A stretch of DNA of 64,000 bases from Xestospongia muta (Eukaryota; Porifera; Demospongiae; Haplosclerida; Petrosiidae), in contig OY848918.1 of NCBI GenBank assembly GCA_963693285.1, forward strand, positions 6,453,876 through 6,517,875, read 5' to 3'. The notes beneath the pieces are model-generated. The model saw only the letters and a list, made by a program, of their open reading frames with translations, ran no database searches and was not told the DNA's origin. This document shows, one piece after another, positions 35,335 to 48,813 of this stretch. Each line of letters opens with the position of its first letter. Positions within the stretch are counted from its first letter, which is position 1. The position numbers and the translations under genes are program-made.

Positions 35335-36294
35335 ATGGGAGCTGTCTGGTTATCTATACAGTCTGGTATTGATGCAGATTGTACTGCCTCATCAGAATTA
35401 CCAATATTAACATATCCAGAATTGACCCTCTAATACTAGCAGCACAACGACTCAATAGTGAAGTTACCAAACCAACCATACCTCAAACTCCATGTCATTC
35501 TTCTATCATTACTACTGTTTACATTGGCATTTATCACAGTTAACATCATCTCATGTCTAACTAGAATATTCCAACAATTAAATCCATCAACAGAAGTGTT
35601 TTGGTGTCAAACATTTGTCAGTCTCATCTTCTCAATCTTTACTACACCATTTACACTATGGCTAATTCTAGTAGATGATAACCTCAAGACAGATCTAGTT
35701 AACAATACCTCACTAATATCTACACTATTCATTGGTATTGGTATTGGATATAATGTATATGAGATTACAACACAAGTTGCTGCATATGTTCTATTCCAAT
35801 ACAGTAACCCATATCTCCTAATACATCATATGTCTGGTCTACTGAGTGGTAGTCTAATGGTGTATTATAATCAAGGCCATTTCTTTGGGTGTGCTACATT
35901 ACTGATTGAAGCCTCCACTGCATTTCGTTCTCTATCAATATTTTTAAAAGAGATCCAACTAGAAGGAACATGGCTATGGAGATTCATGAAATATATCTCC
36001 ATCTATCTGTATATATGTTGTCCATTGTTAGGTGTGTACTGTATAGCTCTCTCATATTTATAGTGGGAACATATTTCAGAAGATCTGTCTTTCCCAATGT
36101 TAGCTGTTGCATTTCCAAGTTTTATAACTGAGCTACATGTCATCTCATCACATTGGCCTCATGAATCTATAGAAGAGCTGTTTAGAGTTACTGTTGTTAT
36201 GGAGGATGCAGAGAGACAATGGAAGAAGGAAAAAATTAAGGGTCATATTATACCTGAAGATGGAATGATGACATTTACATATGTAGTTCACTAA
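35335..36294 (+). pseudogene. TLC-domain membrane protein, one frame broken by three stops
   Basis: One frame runs from ATG 35335 to TAA about 36294 without a shift, but contains TAA at 35431, TAG at 35437 and TAG at 36061. The middle part (35458-36060) encodes about 200 aa with at least five hydrophobic segments and the TLC-type features I-H-H and E-A-S-T-x-F. This resembles TLCD/TMEM56-like members of the TRAM-LAG1-CLN8 family, which are multi-pass membrane proteins involved in lipid handling. No intron is apparent. The stops suggest a pseudogene, or that only the middle part is still used, but the middle part has no in-frame ATG near its start. A degraded relative lies at 58373-58475 downstream of gene G, so this gene travelled with the receptor array. 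Confidence 0.6.
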
Positions 36295-37603
36295 TTCAGC
36301 ACAAGCACATGTATATGGCTACATAATATTATAAAATATATTATAATAATACAGTTTATATTAAATGTAGGTGGAGTTATGATAGTTACTAGTGGCTTAC
36401 TATTAAGTATCAGTGTAGGATAGTAGGATGCAACCACTAGTTGTATTGCTGATGTTTCCTGGACACATATTGAAGAGATAAGTGTCCAAATGAGAGAGAC
36501 ACATCATTAAAACATAGTTACTGTCATCTTGTCTCCCTATACTTAGCTAGCAACACATGCATGCACAATATGTAAATTATGCATGATATGTAGCTGTATC
36601 AGCAAAGGTGGGGCCTATGATACATCACTAGAGAAGAAATCATGAGTGAGGGTGAATCTCCCACCGCAAAGAAAAAATTTGGGGATGATCTTGTATCAAG
36701 TGTTTCCAGTATTGCAGGAATTATTGGTGTTGTGCCTAGAGTTGCAGAACCAGGATTGAAACAAAAATTACCAAGTCCTTCGAAAGAAATACCCATCCAA
36801 GTTCAAGGTAATGAATAATACTATAGTTCAGTTTAACTAATTGTCACTTTTATTTGAGTTTTGTTATAAAACCATTGTGTGCTAAAGGTAATACAGTTCA
36901 TATTCAAGTAATAAATTTGTCAGAGCTGAGGTTACTTATTTAACTATCTAGAAACCCATCTCATTTATTTATTTTTTAAAAATCTTGTCTTTCTATTCTT
37001 CATTAAAGCAATACACAACAAAGATGGCATATTTAAAATTGTACATAATAACATTATTATAGTGAGAGCAACAAAATGTGGATCATGATTGTTTAGGTCA
37101 AGTAGATAAACTGTATACTTGATAACAGTATAAGACTAACTGATATAGCTTAACTAGATATACTTTACAAGTTGTGCATGTGTTGAAATCAATCTTATTT
37201 TGTAAGTTTGTTGTCTAAAACTACAATTAATTGCAGGGAAAAATTAAGTTTTGAATTCATAAACTCGTTCATAATATAGTTTATCATCAATGTACAAAAA
37301 ATGTATAGGTTTATATTCTTTCTCTATTGAAGTAGTATAGTTGATTTGCAATGAAAATGTAAACAAAAAATGTTTATAAAGATTGCATGCAGTCTAGATT
37401 AAGCTGTTATGAAAAGTGCTGATAAGAACATAATAGCAATTACAGTGCTATATACTTCAAGTTAACTTATATCCTTGTATGTTACAATTAAATTATTCCA
37501 TATATAGTGAATAGTGTCATTCCATGTTAGTGATACAGTTATATCAAAGTAAACTGATATTGTCCTTCTCCATACAAACAATGATATAGCTACATGTATA
37601 ATT

Positions 37604-37652
37604 AACCTCGCTGTGCGTGGGCGCAAAGCGAGGGTACTGTAGTCTGTCAGTG

Positions 37653-37687
<35 letters not shown>

Positions 37688-38464
37688 CTGCACTGCCTGT
37701 TACCTTTGAACTACTATAACTTGGCAACCGAAGCGTTAGCAGCTGCCAACGTTTAGTAACGAATAGAAAAACATGTGGACTTTACAACAGTAGTATCAAG
37801 AACATCGTCAAAGAAAAGGAAAGCTTAAAACTCGCAAAAGAATTTTCAGGCTGCAGGGTCTAGGTGCCGTTTCTTAAAAACTAAAAAACTTAATGTGGAA
37901 ATTTTTTAGTATGCTGTAGAGAACCTTAGAGGAATACGGATCAGCAAGACAGAAGGCCGTTGGTCGAAGCAATCGTTAGAAAAGTTCTGAAAAGTGTTTT
38001 GTGGACTTGGAGCGAAGTAACGCATTCAGGAAACGTCTCAAAGCACTGAAAAAACTGCTACTAATAGATAATATATCGACTTATATTTGTACTACGGGAC
38101 GTTTCCAAAGAACGTTTCAATTTCATGTTACAATAAATTTGTATATGAAATATTGATACATTTTAAAGGGTCATGTAAAGACTCAGAGAAACTCTTCATC
38201 ACGAATTTAGCACTTAATTTTGCTTGGCAATTGAATGATACTATCACTTACTCAGTTACTGCTTCACAGACATGGTAAAGCTAGAAATCAAGCAACAATT
38301 AATGAGCATATACAGAATGACAAAGCTTACCATTTTATAACCACACCTTCTGGAATGTTAATAAATTTTCTTGCAATAACAACATCATAGCTGGGCCTAA
38401 GCTGGCATAGGATTTATAAATAACTTAGAAACTGCAGCGAGGTTCTGCACTTTAGTGTCTTTCA
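37604..38464 (-). mobile_element. MITE-like element of the AACCTCGCTGT family, inverted relative to 18635-20470
   Basis: It begins AACCTCGCTGTGCGTGGGCG, followed by a (TG)n tract, the reverse complement of the 760-bp core, and ends GCAGCGAGGTT-CTGCACTTTAGTG. This is one core plus one tail unit, about 860 bp, probably the basic form of the element. It has no coding capacity and lies within the intronic repeat array. Confidence 0.8.
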
Positions 38465-39439
38465 TTATAAAAGTAAACTTATATTATCCTCCTCTTTTTC
38501 ATATATCTACAAAAATAGCAATATAGTTATGTCAAAGTAAACTTATATTACTCTCCTTCCTCCTTCAAATTTTATAAACAATGATGTAACCATATCAAAG
38601 TAAATTTAAATATTCCCACATCTTCTACAAACAGTGTCATTCTATAATAATGATATATTGAGTATTAGAAGTGCTAATGCATGATCATGACTAAAAATCT
38701 TTTCTATATATGTAATATACAAAATAAAACTAATTTTGAAGTTGGTTTATTATAGTGAAAGCAGTCACACAAAAGTTATTTATTATCTATTTATCTAACA
38801 ATGATACATTAAAGAGAATTTTCATTGTTCTGACATTTAACTGCTTGACTGTTAGTTAGCGTTAAAAACATATACTGTTTTGATTGCAATTGCATAGCTC
38901 ACGCTTAACAAATAACTTATCAAAAAGGATGTGTAGCTTAACCATGAATAGATATAGTGTACAAGTTGTGCATGTGTTGAAAACAAGACAGGGCATTTTG
39001 TAAACTTGTTCCACAGTGTAAATCAACCATTAACTGTTGGGAAAAAGTAAGTTTCATAAACTCATTCATACACTTTATTTTCAGTTCAAATACAAATAAT
39101 TTACAAGTTTATAATCTTTCTCTTTTGAAGCAGAATATATAGTTGATCTGTAAGGAACATGTAAAGCGAAAACATATATAAAAGACTCTGTGCAGTATTC
39201 CACATATAGAGTAGCGATTTTTTTTAAAGATTAAACCAAACCAATAATAAACCAAGTAATGAGAACAGTAGTGTACACACAAAGAAAGAGAAAAAGATAA
39301 ACATGACAATGTAGGAACAACTAACTCTTGTGTAATATATAGACTTAAAAAATGATTACAGTACTATATAACTTCAAAGTAATTAAGTTATTCCATAGAT
39401 AGTGAATAGTGTCATTCCATGTTAGTGATATAGCTATAT

Positions 39440-39720
39440 CAAAGTAAACTTATATTATCCTCCTTCGTACAAATAGTGCATGGATATATGTAAACTTATA
39501 ATTCCTCAAGCTCCTTCATGCAAATAGTGCATGTATATATGTAAACTTATAATTCCTCCTTCATGCAAATTGTGCATGTATATATGTAAACTTATGTTAT
39601 CCTCCTCCGTGCAATAGTGCAAATAGTGCATGTGTATGTGTAAACTTATATGCAAATAGTGTATGTGTATGTGTGAACTTATATTTCCTTCTCTATCATC
39701 TATAAATAACAATACAGCTA
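39440..39720. repeat. Imperfect minisatellite in gene F intron 1
   Basis: About six units of roughly 45 bp built around TTCATGCAAATAGTGCATGT and GTAAACTTATA. Short antisense open frames rich in His and Tyr across it are repeat artefacts. Identical copy at 49789-50069. Confidence 0.8.
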
Positions 39721-41275
39721 TGTCAAAGTAAACTTACATTACCCTCCTAAATTCCTCTTACATTTTTACAAATATTTATGTAGCCACAACAAAGTAAACA
39801 TATAAGTCCTCCTCCATCTTCTATGAATAGGGTCACTTCCTATATACCAATGGGCAATGTGGAAGATGTAGTACCACAATATTATCTGGTATAGGAGGTC
39901 AATCCCACTTATTATTTATGGCAATGAATTTCTATGTATTCAACATGCAAACTAAACTACATTTGAATGAAGACTTTGTAAAGGATAGGATATACTTTGA
40001 TATAATAGTTAATGGAAATGACAATTCTTGTAAAGGATATTATTAGTGTGGATTTATGTTAATTTGTGGTGGTAGACTTCCTCATAACATGGGAAACCAG
40101 TGGCAGTAAAGGCAAAATTAAACTGTATCTTAACTGATTATTATATTGCCTCACTGATCAATGATATTATGATAAATATCTAAGTTCCAAAAAATCCCAT
40201 ATTATTAAACTACATGGGAAGTTGGGAAGTAGATCAATGACAGGCATTTGTTATTACTACAATGTATACTGGCTACCAACAGCACAAATTGGCAACAAAC
40301 CTAATGCATTAGTTAAGAACATACCCATAACTATTGAATTAATATTTCTGTAATGTGTAGCATTACAAATTATTTATGAATGATTTTTTTATTTACATAA
40401 TTTTACAGGCTTTCCATTTGATCATGAACATCTCAAAGAGCTGATATCCAATCAAACAATTATGACCAAAATTCGACCAGTTTTTCTTACTTTGAATGGT
40501 CTTATGAATTCTGGTAAGACAGAGGCAATTTTAAATTTTTTAAAGCACTATGTTGATCAATGTCCACATTCTACATTGTCGGGCAAAATTTACAACCAAG
40601 AAACAGAAGGAATTGCATGTTATGAACTTTTTGCTGCTGGTTTCTATCCCTTAAGACATCTTACCATTGCTGAACTCACCAATGAGTCTGCTTGTGCATT
40701 TGGTATATTGTCAGCCTTTCACAAAGAAATTCAATTTCACAAGAAAGTTCCTTTGTTCAAAAAGGACTTTGATTCACCTACCAATGATGTTTTCAAAGAT
40801 TCAGATTTAGAAGATCATCTTCGGTATATATACAAGTACCTTTGTCAATGTGAACAAGTGCCAAAAGAAGCTGGTTTCAGTAATAATGAATATCAATTTG
40901 CTGATTGTCTTTGCAAATCACTTCCAAGTGGAATTGCTCTTATTAACATTTGGAACCTTTCCTTAGATAAAACAGTTCAGTGTTTTTTAACTCCTCTCTT
41001 TGACCAATTTTACAACAACCATGCTTGGCTATTTCTAGATATTGAGCCTGAAGGTGACCACAATAATCTTTCTCATGTCACAGAAATTAATCCAGATGGT
41101 ACAGCTTGGCTCCAACCTCATTTTTATTACTTGCTTCATTGGAGTAGAATGAGCAAAAGTAATCCAAGGGAAGGTGCATGCACCATCTTTGCTAGACATG
41201 TCAAGACCACTTCAAATGAACATTTAAAACAAATGGTCACAACACTTGAAACTAAAGTAAAACAAGCTGCCAAAC

Positions 41276-44200
41276 GCTGTTAAATGGATATTTATTGGAC
41301 CACCTCAAGTTGGTAAAACTACTACTAAAATGCGTCTTCTTGAGCAGATTTATAACATAGAAAGGGAAGGTGGGATCATAAAACCTGACAGTACTGGGAT
41401 TGAACGGCCTGTAGAGATTATCAGTGCTGCCATGATTCCTGACAATGATGCTAAAAATTCTTTGTATTGGAGGGCCTTGAATGAGTCACAGTTAGATCAG
41501 GCATTGATGTGCTACATCAATTCACAATCAATATCTTCTAGAAGGCACTCAGTAGTTCATTTTCGTCATCGAACTCATCCATCTGAGAGTGTAGATGTTT
41601 TACTGGAAAATGAAAATTCTTTAGAAGAAAGTGACTATTCAACATCTGATAACGAAGATTCACCAGTTTATTCTCATAGTCGTACATATTCTTCTGAAAA
41701 TGATGACAATGAGGATACTAACCATCCCAGCAAAGTTCAATTTCCTTCTGCACCTGATGCTTTATATGATAAAAGGGTAAATACTGAGCCAGTGTCTTCT
41801 GGTTCCCCTCAAGTCATTGATGTTGTAGAGGAAATCCCAGAGGTATTGCCTGTCATAGACCCTACAAAAGAGAAGCAACATTTACCGAAACGGCTTAGTT
41901 TGGTACTTGAATTTATAAAAACTCAATGCAATGATGAAGATTTTTTTCAAGTAGTTAAAGAAATTAAAGATTCAATATCAGGTAGCACTTGCATTTATAT
42001 TACAGATACTGGTGGTCAACCTGAGTTTCTTCGCTTACTTCCAGTAATTCTTTCTAAGCCAGCATTTTATTTTGTTTTCTTCAGTTTGGCTCAGTGTCTT
42101 GACCAAGCTTATGCTGTACAGTTCACCAAAGATGGTGAGACTCAAAAGCTTTACCAATCAACCCAAACTATCAAAGAGGTTTTAAGTCAATTATTATCCT
42201 CTCTTCATATTCACACAGATGATGAAAAGTATTCTAAAGTCAAATCAAGAGCGTTATTATTTGGTACTAATGCTGATCGTCCTTATAAGGATGTAGATGA
42301 AATTAATGATGAATTAAAAGAAATTCTTCCTTCAAATTCAACTTATGTCAACAGCATTGAGTCAAAGTTTAAAACTGTTTTTATTCCTGTAAATAACATG
42401 TATGGCACAGAAGATGAAATTAACAAGATAAGACGATATCTTGAAGAACTTGTTAAAGAAATTGAGCCTGTTAAAATACCTGTTAGATGGCTTATATTTC
42501 ATCTTCTGCTTCGCAAACGTTTTAAAAATTCTAAAGTCTGTTCTTTCGATGATTGCCAACAACTTGCTTTTGAATGTTCAATTGCTAGGGATCATGTAAA
42601 AGCTGTTCTTACATTCATTCATCAAAATTTGGGAACAATTCTTTACTATGGAAAAGTTGATGAGAATGTCATTATATGTGTTCCCGAAGTTCTCCTAAAT
42701 ATTATATCACAACTTGTTGTTGTTTCTGTTGGAGAGGGCAAAAGTACAGAAGCAAGTACTTATGGTATAATCCATGAAGATTCTCTTGAATCTCTCATGA
42801 ATGACAAAGAAGTCTATGGAGATTTAGATCCACAATATGTCATTAAAGTCATGAAGCATTTTCAATTGGTGGCTATGCTTACAGAGAAGGATGAGATTTC
42901 TAGTGATAGTGTTTTTACAAATAGTGCACCACTCTTTTTCCCTGGTGTCCTTCGTCCAGATCCTGATTATAATAACAATCTTGTTTCTACTGATCACAAT
43001 ATTCGTACAACATTACTCATTTCATTCGGGGAAAAAAATGAAATGCCACCTCATCTGTTTCAGAACTTAGTTGTTACTCTCAGAGCTCAGAGTATAGAAA
43101 TGGAAAAAAAGGAGCCACAATTAATGTGGAATCTCTCACAAGATCATTCTCGCTATAATGATCATATTTATTTCAAAGTTTCCTATTGTAAAGAAGAGTG
43201 GTTTGTGGAGCTCCAGCTTAGAAAACTTATGACAGAGTACATAGAAGTTCGATGTAAACCCACAGAAGCTGCATCTGCTCAAAGTACACAACAGTATTGG
43301 CATATTGTGTACAAAAATATCAAAAAAGTATTGAATTTTGTATGTGATACATTTCCACATACACGTCATCTTAAGCCAGTGTATGGAGCCTACTGCTGGT
43401 CAGATAATGATTTCCACTTCTCTAAATATAATGAGGCAAAGTCTACATTTTTGTGCAACAACTGTGACTGGGATAAAAAAGAAGCAATAGTTTGGTTTAA
43501 GCCATTTAAAGAGGTTAGTATCATTATTAGATATTGCAGTTAACATTGATGGTTGTTTTTTGATGTAGATGGATAAAGTTACAATCAAAGATGAACTTTC
43601 ATTTGAACACAAGACAACTGATGTAGGAGTTCAGTTTGACTGTTTTTCTCCTTTGATAGGTATCAATTAATGTATTTTGAACTAACTTACGTTTGTTCTA
43701 CTTTGTAGATAATCTACAAAATGCCTACATAGCTGGTCAGAAACTCTTTGTTATTCAAGGAGACCATTTTCAATCATTTCACTGGAATGAGTGTGGTCTA
43801 CAACTGTCTTGTCCTCAAGGAGCTTTATCATCTTCAGATGAGAGATGTGAGGTTGCCATAATAGCACTAGCTGGTGGTCAGTTTAAACTTCCAGTGAGAA
43901 CTAAACTTGTTAGTGCTATCTATGCAATTTCTGTCAGCAAGGGACTCCTCAAACCATTGACTCTGGAGTTACAACACTGTGTAGCTCTTGAAACAAAAGC
44001 TCAGACTGATTGCCTATTTTTTGTAAGAGCTCCTCACATAGGATGTGACTTCAATGCTGAATTTACAATAATGGAAGGAGGAACATTTTATCCTGGTAAT
44101 TGGTATGGCTCTATTACTCGTTGTCACTTTTGCAAAGTTGGTGTGGTGCAAAAAGAAATATCAGTTGAGCAATCTACAGGTATTATAATTGCTGTGATGT

Positions 44201-45407
44201 TACATATGCTATGCGCACATCACAATAGGTACTATTGATATTGCTGATTGCAATCTTTTTAATATAGCTACTACTGATGTCAATGCAGCTACTAATAATG
44301 GTACTGATGTTCATACAGCTGCTAATCGTCTTGCATATTTTTGCAAAGTATATTATGAAAAGATTGCACCCTTGGAATGGTCAGTAAAGTTAAGTATTGT
44401 GAGACGTCTCAATGCTCTTGAAGAGGTATTCTATAGTATTAATAATTTTTACTGAATTTCTATGGGTTTTCTTCTTTAGTATATGAAAAGACAGCGTCCT
44501 AAAGCTGATGCTGCTGATTATTTTGACAAAGTGCTACCTTCGGGAAATTTTTTTAAATTTGATCTAAATATTGATACTCAGAAACCTCCTCAAGGGTGGA
44601 GTATATATCAGTTAACAACAAATTCAGAAGTCAGTCAGTGATTATAAAAATGTTTTTGTTTATGCATTTTTGTAGTTTGAATATGAGTTCATTGATAAGT
44701 TTGCAAGTGATGAATTGCCAGAACCACCATCTTGTACAGTGAAAGTATATGCCAAAGACAGTCCAGACACAGAAGAAATTTTTCATTATCTGGTTCCATT
44801 GAAAGGTGTGAACAATCCAGAAAAGATAACTATTCATTTATCACTGAGGAGTAGTCCAGTGGCAGGTACTTTACATATATACTTCCTAATTATCATTATA
44901 TTAATAACCACTTGTTTATCCATTTGTATAACCTTTAACATGACACATGCTAAATTCTTTTATTATAGAGTCAATATCTGAGACATCAAACTTGACTAAT
45001 CAAAGTAGTACTTCATTAAATCCTGCAGTAGCTAGGAGAGCTTTACTTCAATGTACTGATATTATCATTGAGTCAAGTATAGATCCCTTTGCTCTAGCAA
45101 GAAAGCTTTGTGCAAAAGAAATCATTTCTGAGGACATTTACAAGAAAGTACGAGATAAGGAAACTAAAGATTCAACAGAGGATCGTCTGGACAAGATTTT
45201 AGATCATTTAAAAGATCGCGTTCAAAATAATGCTGATATTTTTACAAAATTTCTAAATGTTTTGAGAGAATTAAGTCGAAATGACTTAACTGATATAATT
45301 ATGGCAAAGTATTTCAGGTTGGTAGCTTTAGCAAGTATATCACTTAATTGTAATCTTTCTTCTTTAGAATTACAACACAAATTGAAACTGAAATTGAGTT
45401 AAAATAG
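41276..45407 (+). pseudogene. Gene E': 5'-truncated copy of gene E (Roc2-COR2-ZU5-UPA-CARD)
   Basis: Identical to gene E from inside exon 6 to the stop: 41276-43513, 43569-43659, 43709-44179, 44268-44425, 44480-44629, 44676-44865, 44969-45317, 45368-45407. It begins just before the Roc2 P-loop. The first in-frame ATG (41330) lies after the P-loop, so translation from it would lose GTP binding. It has no promoter or first exons of its own and is joined out of frame to gene F. If the duplication is real this is a dead fragment; if it is an assembly error it is the same locus as 30927-35058. Confidence 0.75.
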
Positions 45408-45683
45408 TAGAAAAGACTAAAGATGTTCTGGTTTGTAAGCATATTAAGTTTTTGCTACTTAATTGTCTAATTGTTTATGTAGTGATAAAAATAGCTATAA
45501 TATTATGATTATTCACAGACCAGTATATACATTTTGTGTGTTATTTATTATTTTTGTTCAAATGGCAAGCTGTGTAATGCCAAACTAACTTCATTGAGTC
45601 ATTTCTGTTTTAATATAATTATTTTTATTATACTTTATTATATAGTTATTGCTAATTAATTTTAATTGCATGTGTAACGAAAC

Positions 45684-46643
45684 ATGGGAGCTGTCTGGTT
45701 ATCTATACAGTCTGGTATTGATGCAGATTGTACTGCCTCATCAGAATTACCAATATTAACATATCCAGAATTGACCCTCTAATACTAGCAGCACAACGAC
45801 TCAATAGTGAAGTTACCAAACCAACCATACCTCAAACTCCATGTCATTCTTCTATCATTACTACTGTTTACATTGGCATTTATCACAGTTAACATCATCT
45901 CATGTCTAACTAGAATATTCCAACAATTAAATCCATCAACAGAAGTGTTTTGGTGTCAAACATTTGTCAGTCTCATCTTCTCAATCTTTACTACACCATT
46001 TACACTATGGCTAATTCTAGTAGATGATAACCTCAAGACAGATCTAGTTAACAATACCTCACTAATATCTACACTATTCATTGGTATTGGTATTGGATAT
46101 AATGTATATGAGATTACAACACAAGTTGCTGCATATGTTCTATTCCAATACAGTAACCCATATCTCCTAATACATCATATGTCTGGTCTACTGAGTGGTA
46201 GTCTAATGGTGTATTATAATCAAGGCCATTTCTTTGGGTGTGCTACATTACTGATTGAAGCCTCCACTGCATTTCGTTCTCTATCAATATTTTTAAAAGA
46301 GATCCAACTAGAAGGAACATGGCTATGGAGATTCATGAAATATATCTCCATCTATCTGTATATATGTTGTCCATTGTTAGGTGTGTACTGTATAGCTCTC
46401 TCATATTTATAGTGGGAACATATTTCAGAAGATCTGTCTTTCCCAATGTTAGCTGTTGCATTTCCAAGTTTTATAACTGAGCTACATGTCATCTCATCAC
46501 ATTGGCCTCATGAATCTATAGAAGAGCTGTTTAGAGTTACTGTTGTTATGGAGGATGCAGAGAGACAATGGAAGAAGGAAAAAATTAAGGGTCATATTAT
46601 ACCTGAAGATGGAATGATGACATTTACATATGTAGTTCACTAA
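45684..46643 (+). pseudogene. Second copy of the TLC-domain sequence
   Basis: Base-identical to 35335-36294 at offset 10,349, with the same three in-frame stops. It belongs to the second unit of the tandem duplication. Confidence 0.6.
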
Positions 46644-47952
46644 TTCAGCACAAGCACATGTATATGGCTACATAATATTATAAAATATATTATAATAATA
46701 CAGTTTATATTAAATGTAGGTGGAGTTATGATAGTTACTAGTGGCTTACTATTAAGTATCAGTGTAGGATAGTAGGATGCAACCACTAGTTGTATTGCTG
46801 ATGTTTCCTGGACACATATTGAAGAGATAAGTGTCCAAATGAGAGAGACACATCATTAAAACATAGTTACTGTCATCTTGTCTCCCTATACTTAGCTAGC
46901 AACACATGCATGCACAATATGTAAATTATGCATGATATGTAGCTGTATCAGCAAAGGTGGGGCCTATGATACATCACTAGAGAAGAAATCATGAGTGAGG
47001 GTGAATCTCCCACCGCAAAGAAAAAATTTGGGGATGATCTTGTATCAAGTGTTTCCAGTATTGCAGGAATTATTGGTGTTGTGCCTAGAGTTGCAGAACC
47101 AGGATTGAAACAAAAATTACCAAGTCCTTCGAAAGAAATACCCATCCAAGTTCAAGGTAATGAATAATACTATAGTTCAGTTTAACTAATTGTCACTTTT
47201 ATTTGAGTTTTGTTATAAAACCATTGTGTGCTAAAGGTAATACAGTTCATATTCAAGTAATAAATTTGTCAGAGCTGAGGTTACTTATTTAACTATCTAG
47301 AAACCCATCTCATTTATTTATTTTTTAAAAATCTTGTCTTTCTATTCTTCATTAAAGCAATACACAACAAAGATGGCATATTTAAAATTGTACATAATAA
47401 CATTATTATAGTGAGAGCAACAAAATGTGGATCATGATTGTTTAGGTCAAGTAGATAAACTGTATACTTGATAACAGTATAAGACTAACTGATATAGCTT
47501 AACTAGATATACTTTACAAGTTGTGCATGTGTTGAAATCAATCTTATTTTGTAAGTTTGTTGTCTAAAACTACAATTAATTGCAGGGAAAAATTAAGTTT
47601 TGAATTCATAAACTCGTTCATAATATAGTTTATCATCAATGTACAAAAAATGTATAGGTTTATATTCTTTCTCTATTGAAGTAGTATAGTTGATTTGCAA
47701 TGAAAATGTAAACAAAAAATGTTTATAAAGATTGCATGCAGTCTAGATTAAGCTGTTATGAAAAGTGCTGATAAGAACATAATAGCAATTACAGTGCTAT
47801 ATACTTCAAGTTAACTTATATCCTTGTATGTTACAATTAAATTATTCCATATATAGTGAATAGTGTCATTCCATGTTAGTGATACAGTTATATCAAAGTA
47901 AACTGATATTGTCCTTCTCCATACAAACAATGATATAGCTACATGTATAATT

Positions 47953-48001
47953 AACCTCGCTGTGCGTGGGCGCAAAGCGAGGGTACTGTAGTCTGTCAGT
48001 G

Positions 48002-48036
<35 letters not shown>

Positions 48037-48813
48037 CTGCACTGCCTGTTACCTTTGAACTACTATAACTTGGCAACCGAAGCGTTAGCAGCTGCCAACG
48101 TTTAGTAACGAATAGAAAAACATGTGGACTTTACAACAGTAGTATCAAGAACATCGTCAAAGAAAAGGAAAGCTTAAAACTCGCAAAAGAATTTTCAGGC
48201 TGCAGGGTCTAGGTGCCGTTTCTTAAAAACTAAAAAACTTAATGTGGAAATTTTTTAGTATGCTGTAGAGAACCTTAGAGGAATACGGATCAGCAAGACA
48301 GAAGGCCGTTGGTCGAAGCAATCGTTAGAAAAGTTCTGAAAAGTGTTTTGTGGACTTGGAGCGAAGTAACGCATTCAGGAAACGTCTCAAAGCACTGAAA
48401 AAACTGCTACTAATAGATAATATATCGACTTATATTTGTACTACGGGACGTTTCCAAAGAACGTTTCAATTTCATGTTACAATAAATTTGTATATGAAAT
48501 ATTGATACATTTTAAAGGGTCATGTAAAGACTCAGAGAAACTCTTCATCACGAATTTAGCACTTAATTTTGCTTGGCAATTGAATGATACTATCACTTAC
48601 TCAGTTACTGCTTCACAGACATGGTAAAGCTAGAAATCAAGCAACAATTAATGAGCATATACAGAATGACAAAGCTTACCATTTTATAACCACACCTTCT
48701 GGAATGTTAATAAATTTTCTTGCAATAACAACATCATAGCTGGGCCTAAGCTGGCATAGGATTTATAAATAACTTAGAAACTGCAGCGAGGTTCTGCACT
48801 TTAGTGTCTTTCA
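47953..48813 (-). mobile_element. MITE-like element, duplicate of 37604-38464
   Basis: Identical copy carried by the 10,349-bp tandem duplication, not an independent insertion. Confidence 0.8.

Larger units (their letters stand above)
36808..40408. other. Gene F intron 1 (3.6 kb), repeat-rich
   Basis: Unusually long for this family. It contains many imperfect copies of a unit including TATCAAAGTAAACTTATAT (about 37540-37600, 38470-38640 and 39400-39830), a MITE-like insertion at 37604-38464 and the minisatellite at 39440-39720. No exon is recognised. The same intron recurs at 47157-50757. Confidence 0.6.
36642..41283 (+). pseudogene. Gene F: 5' end of a receptor gene truncated at the duplication junction
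   Basis: Exon 1 is 36642-36807 (55 codons plus one base, motif G-I-I-G-V-V-P), followed by a 3.6-kb intron and exon 2 from 40409. Exon 2 encodes the P-loop GLMNSGKT and most of Roc1 before the joint at 41275/41276, where E exon 6 sequence follows out of frame and a TAA occurs at 41281-41283. The predicted product would be about 350 aa with no COR, Death or ZU5. The identical sequence at 46991-51624 continues normally as gene G, so F is a by-product of the tandem duplication, or does not exist if the duplication is an assembly error. Confidence 0.75.

Noticed and set aside
39506..39712. Antisense open frame rich in His and Tyr (also at 49855-50061)
   Set aside because: It follows the intronic minisatellite unit; the apparent protein repeat is the DNA repeat.
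40462..41283. A novel fusion protein joining gene F Roc1 to gene E Roc2
   Set aside because: The joint at 41275/41276 is out of frame and reads a stop two codons later.
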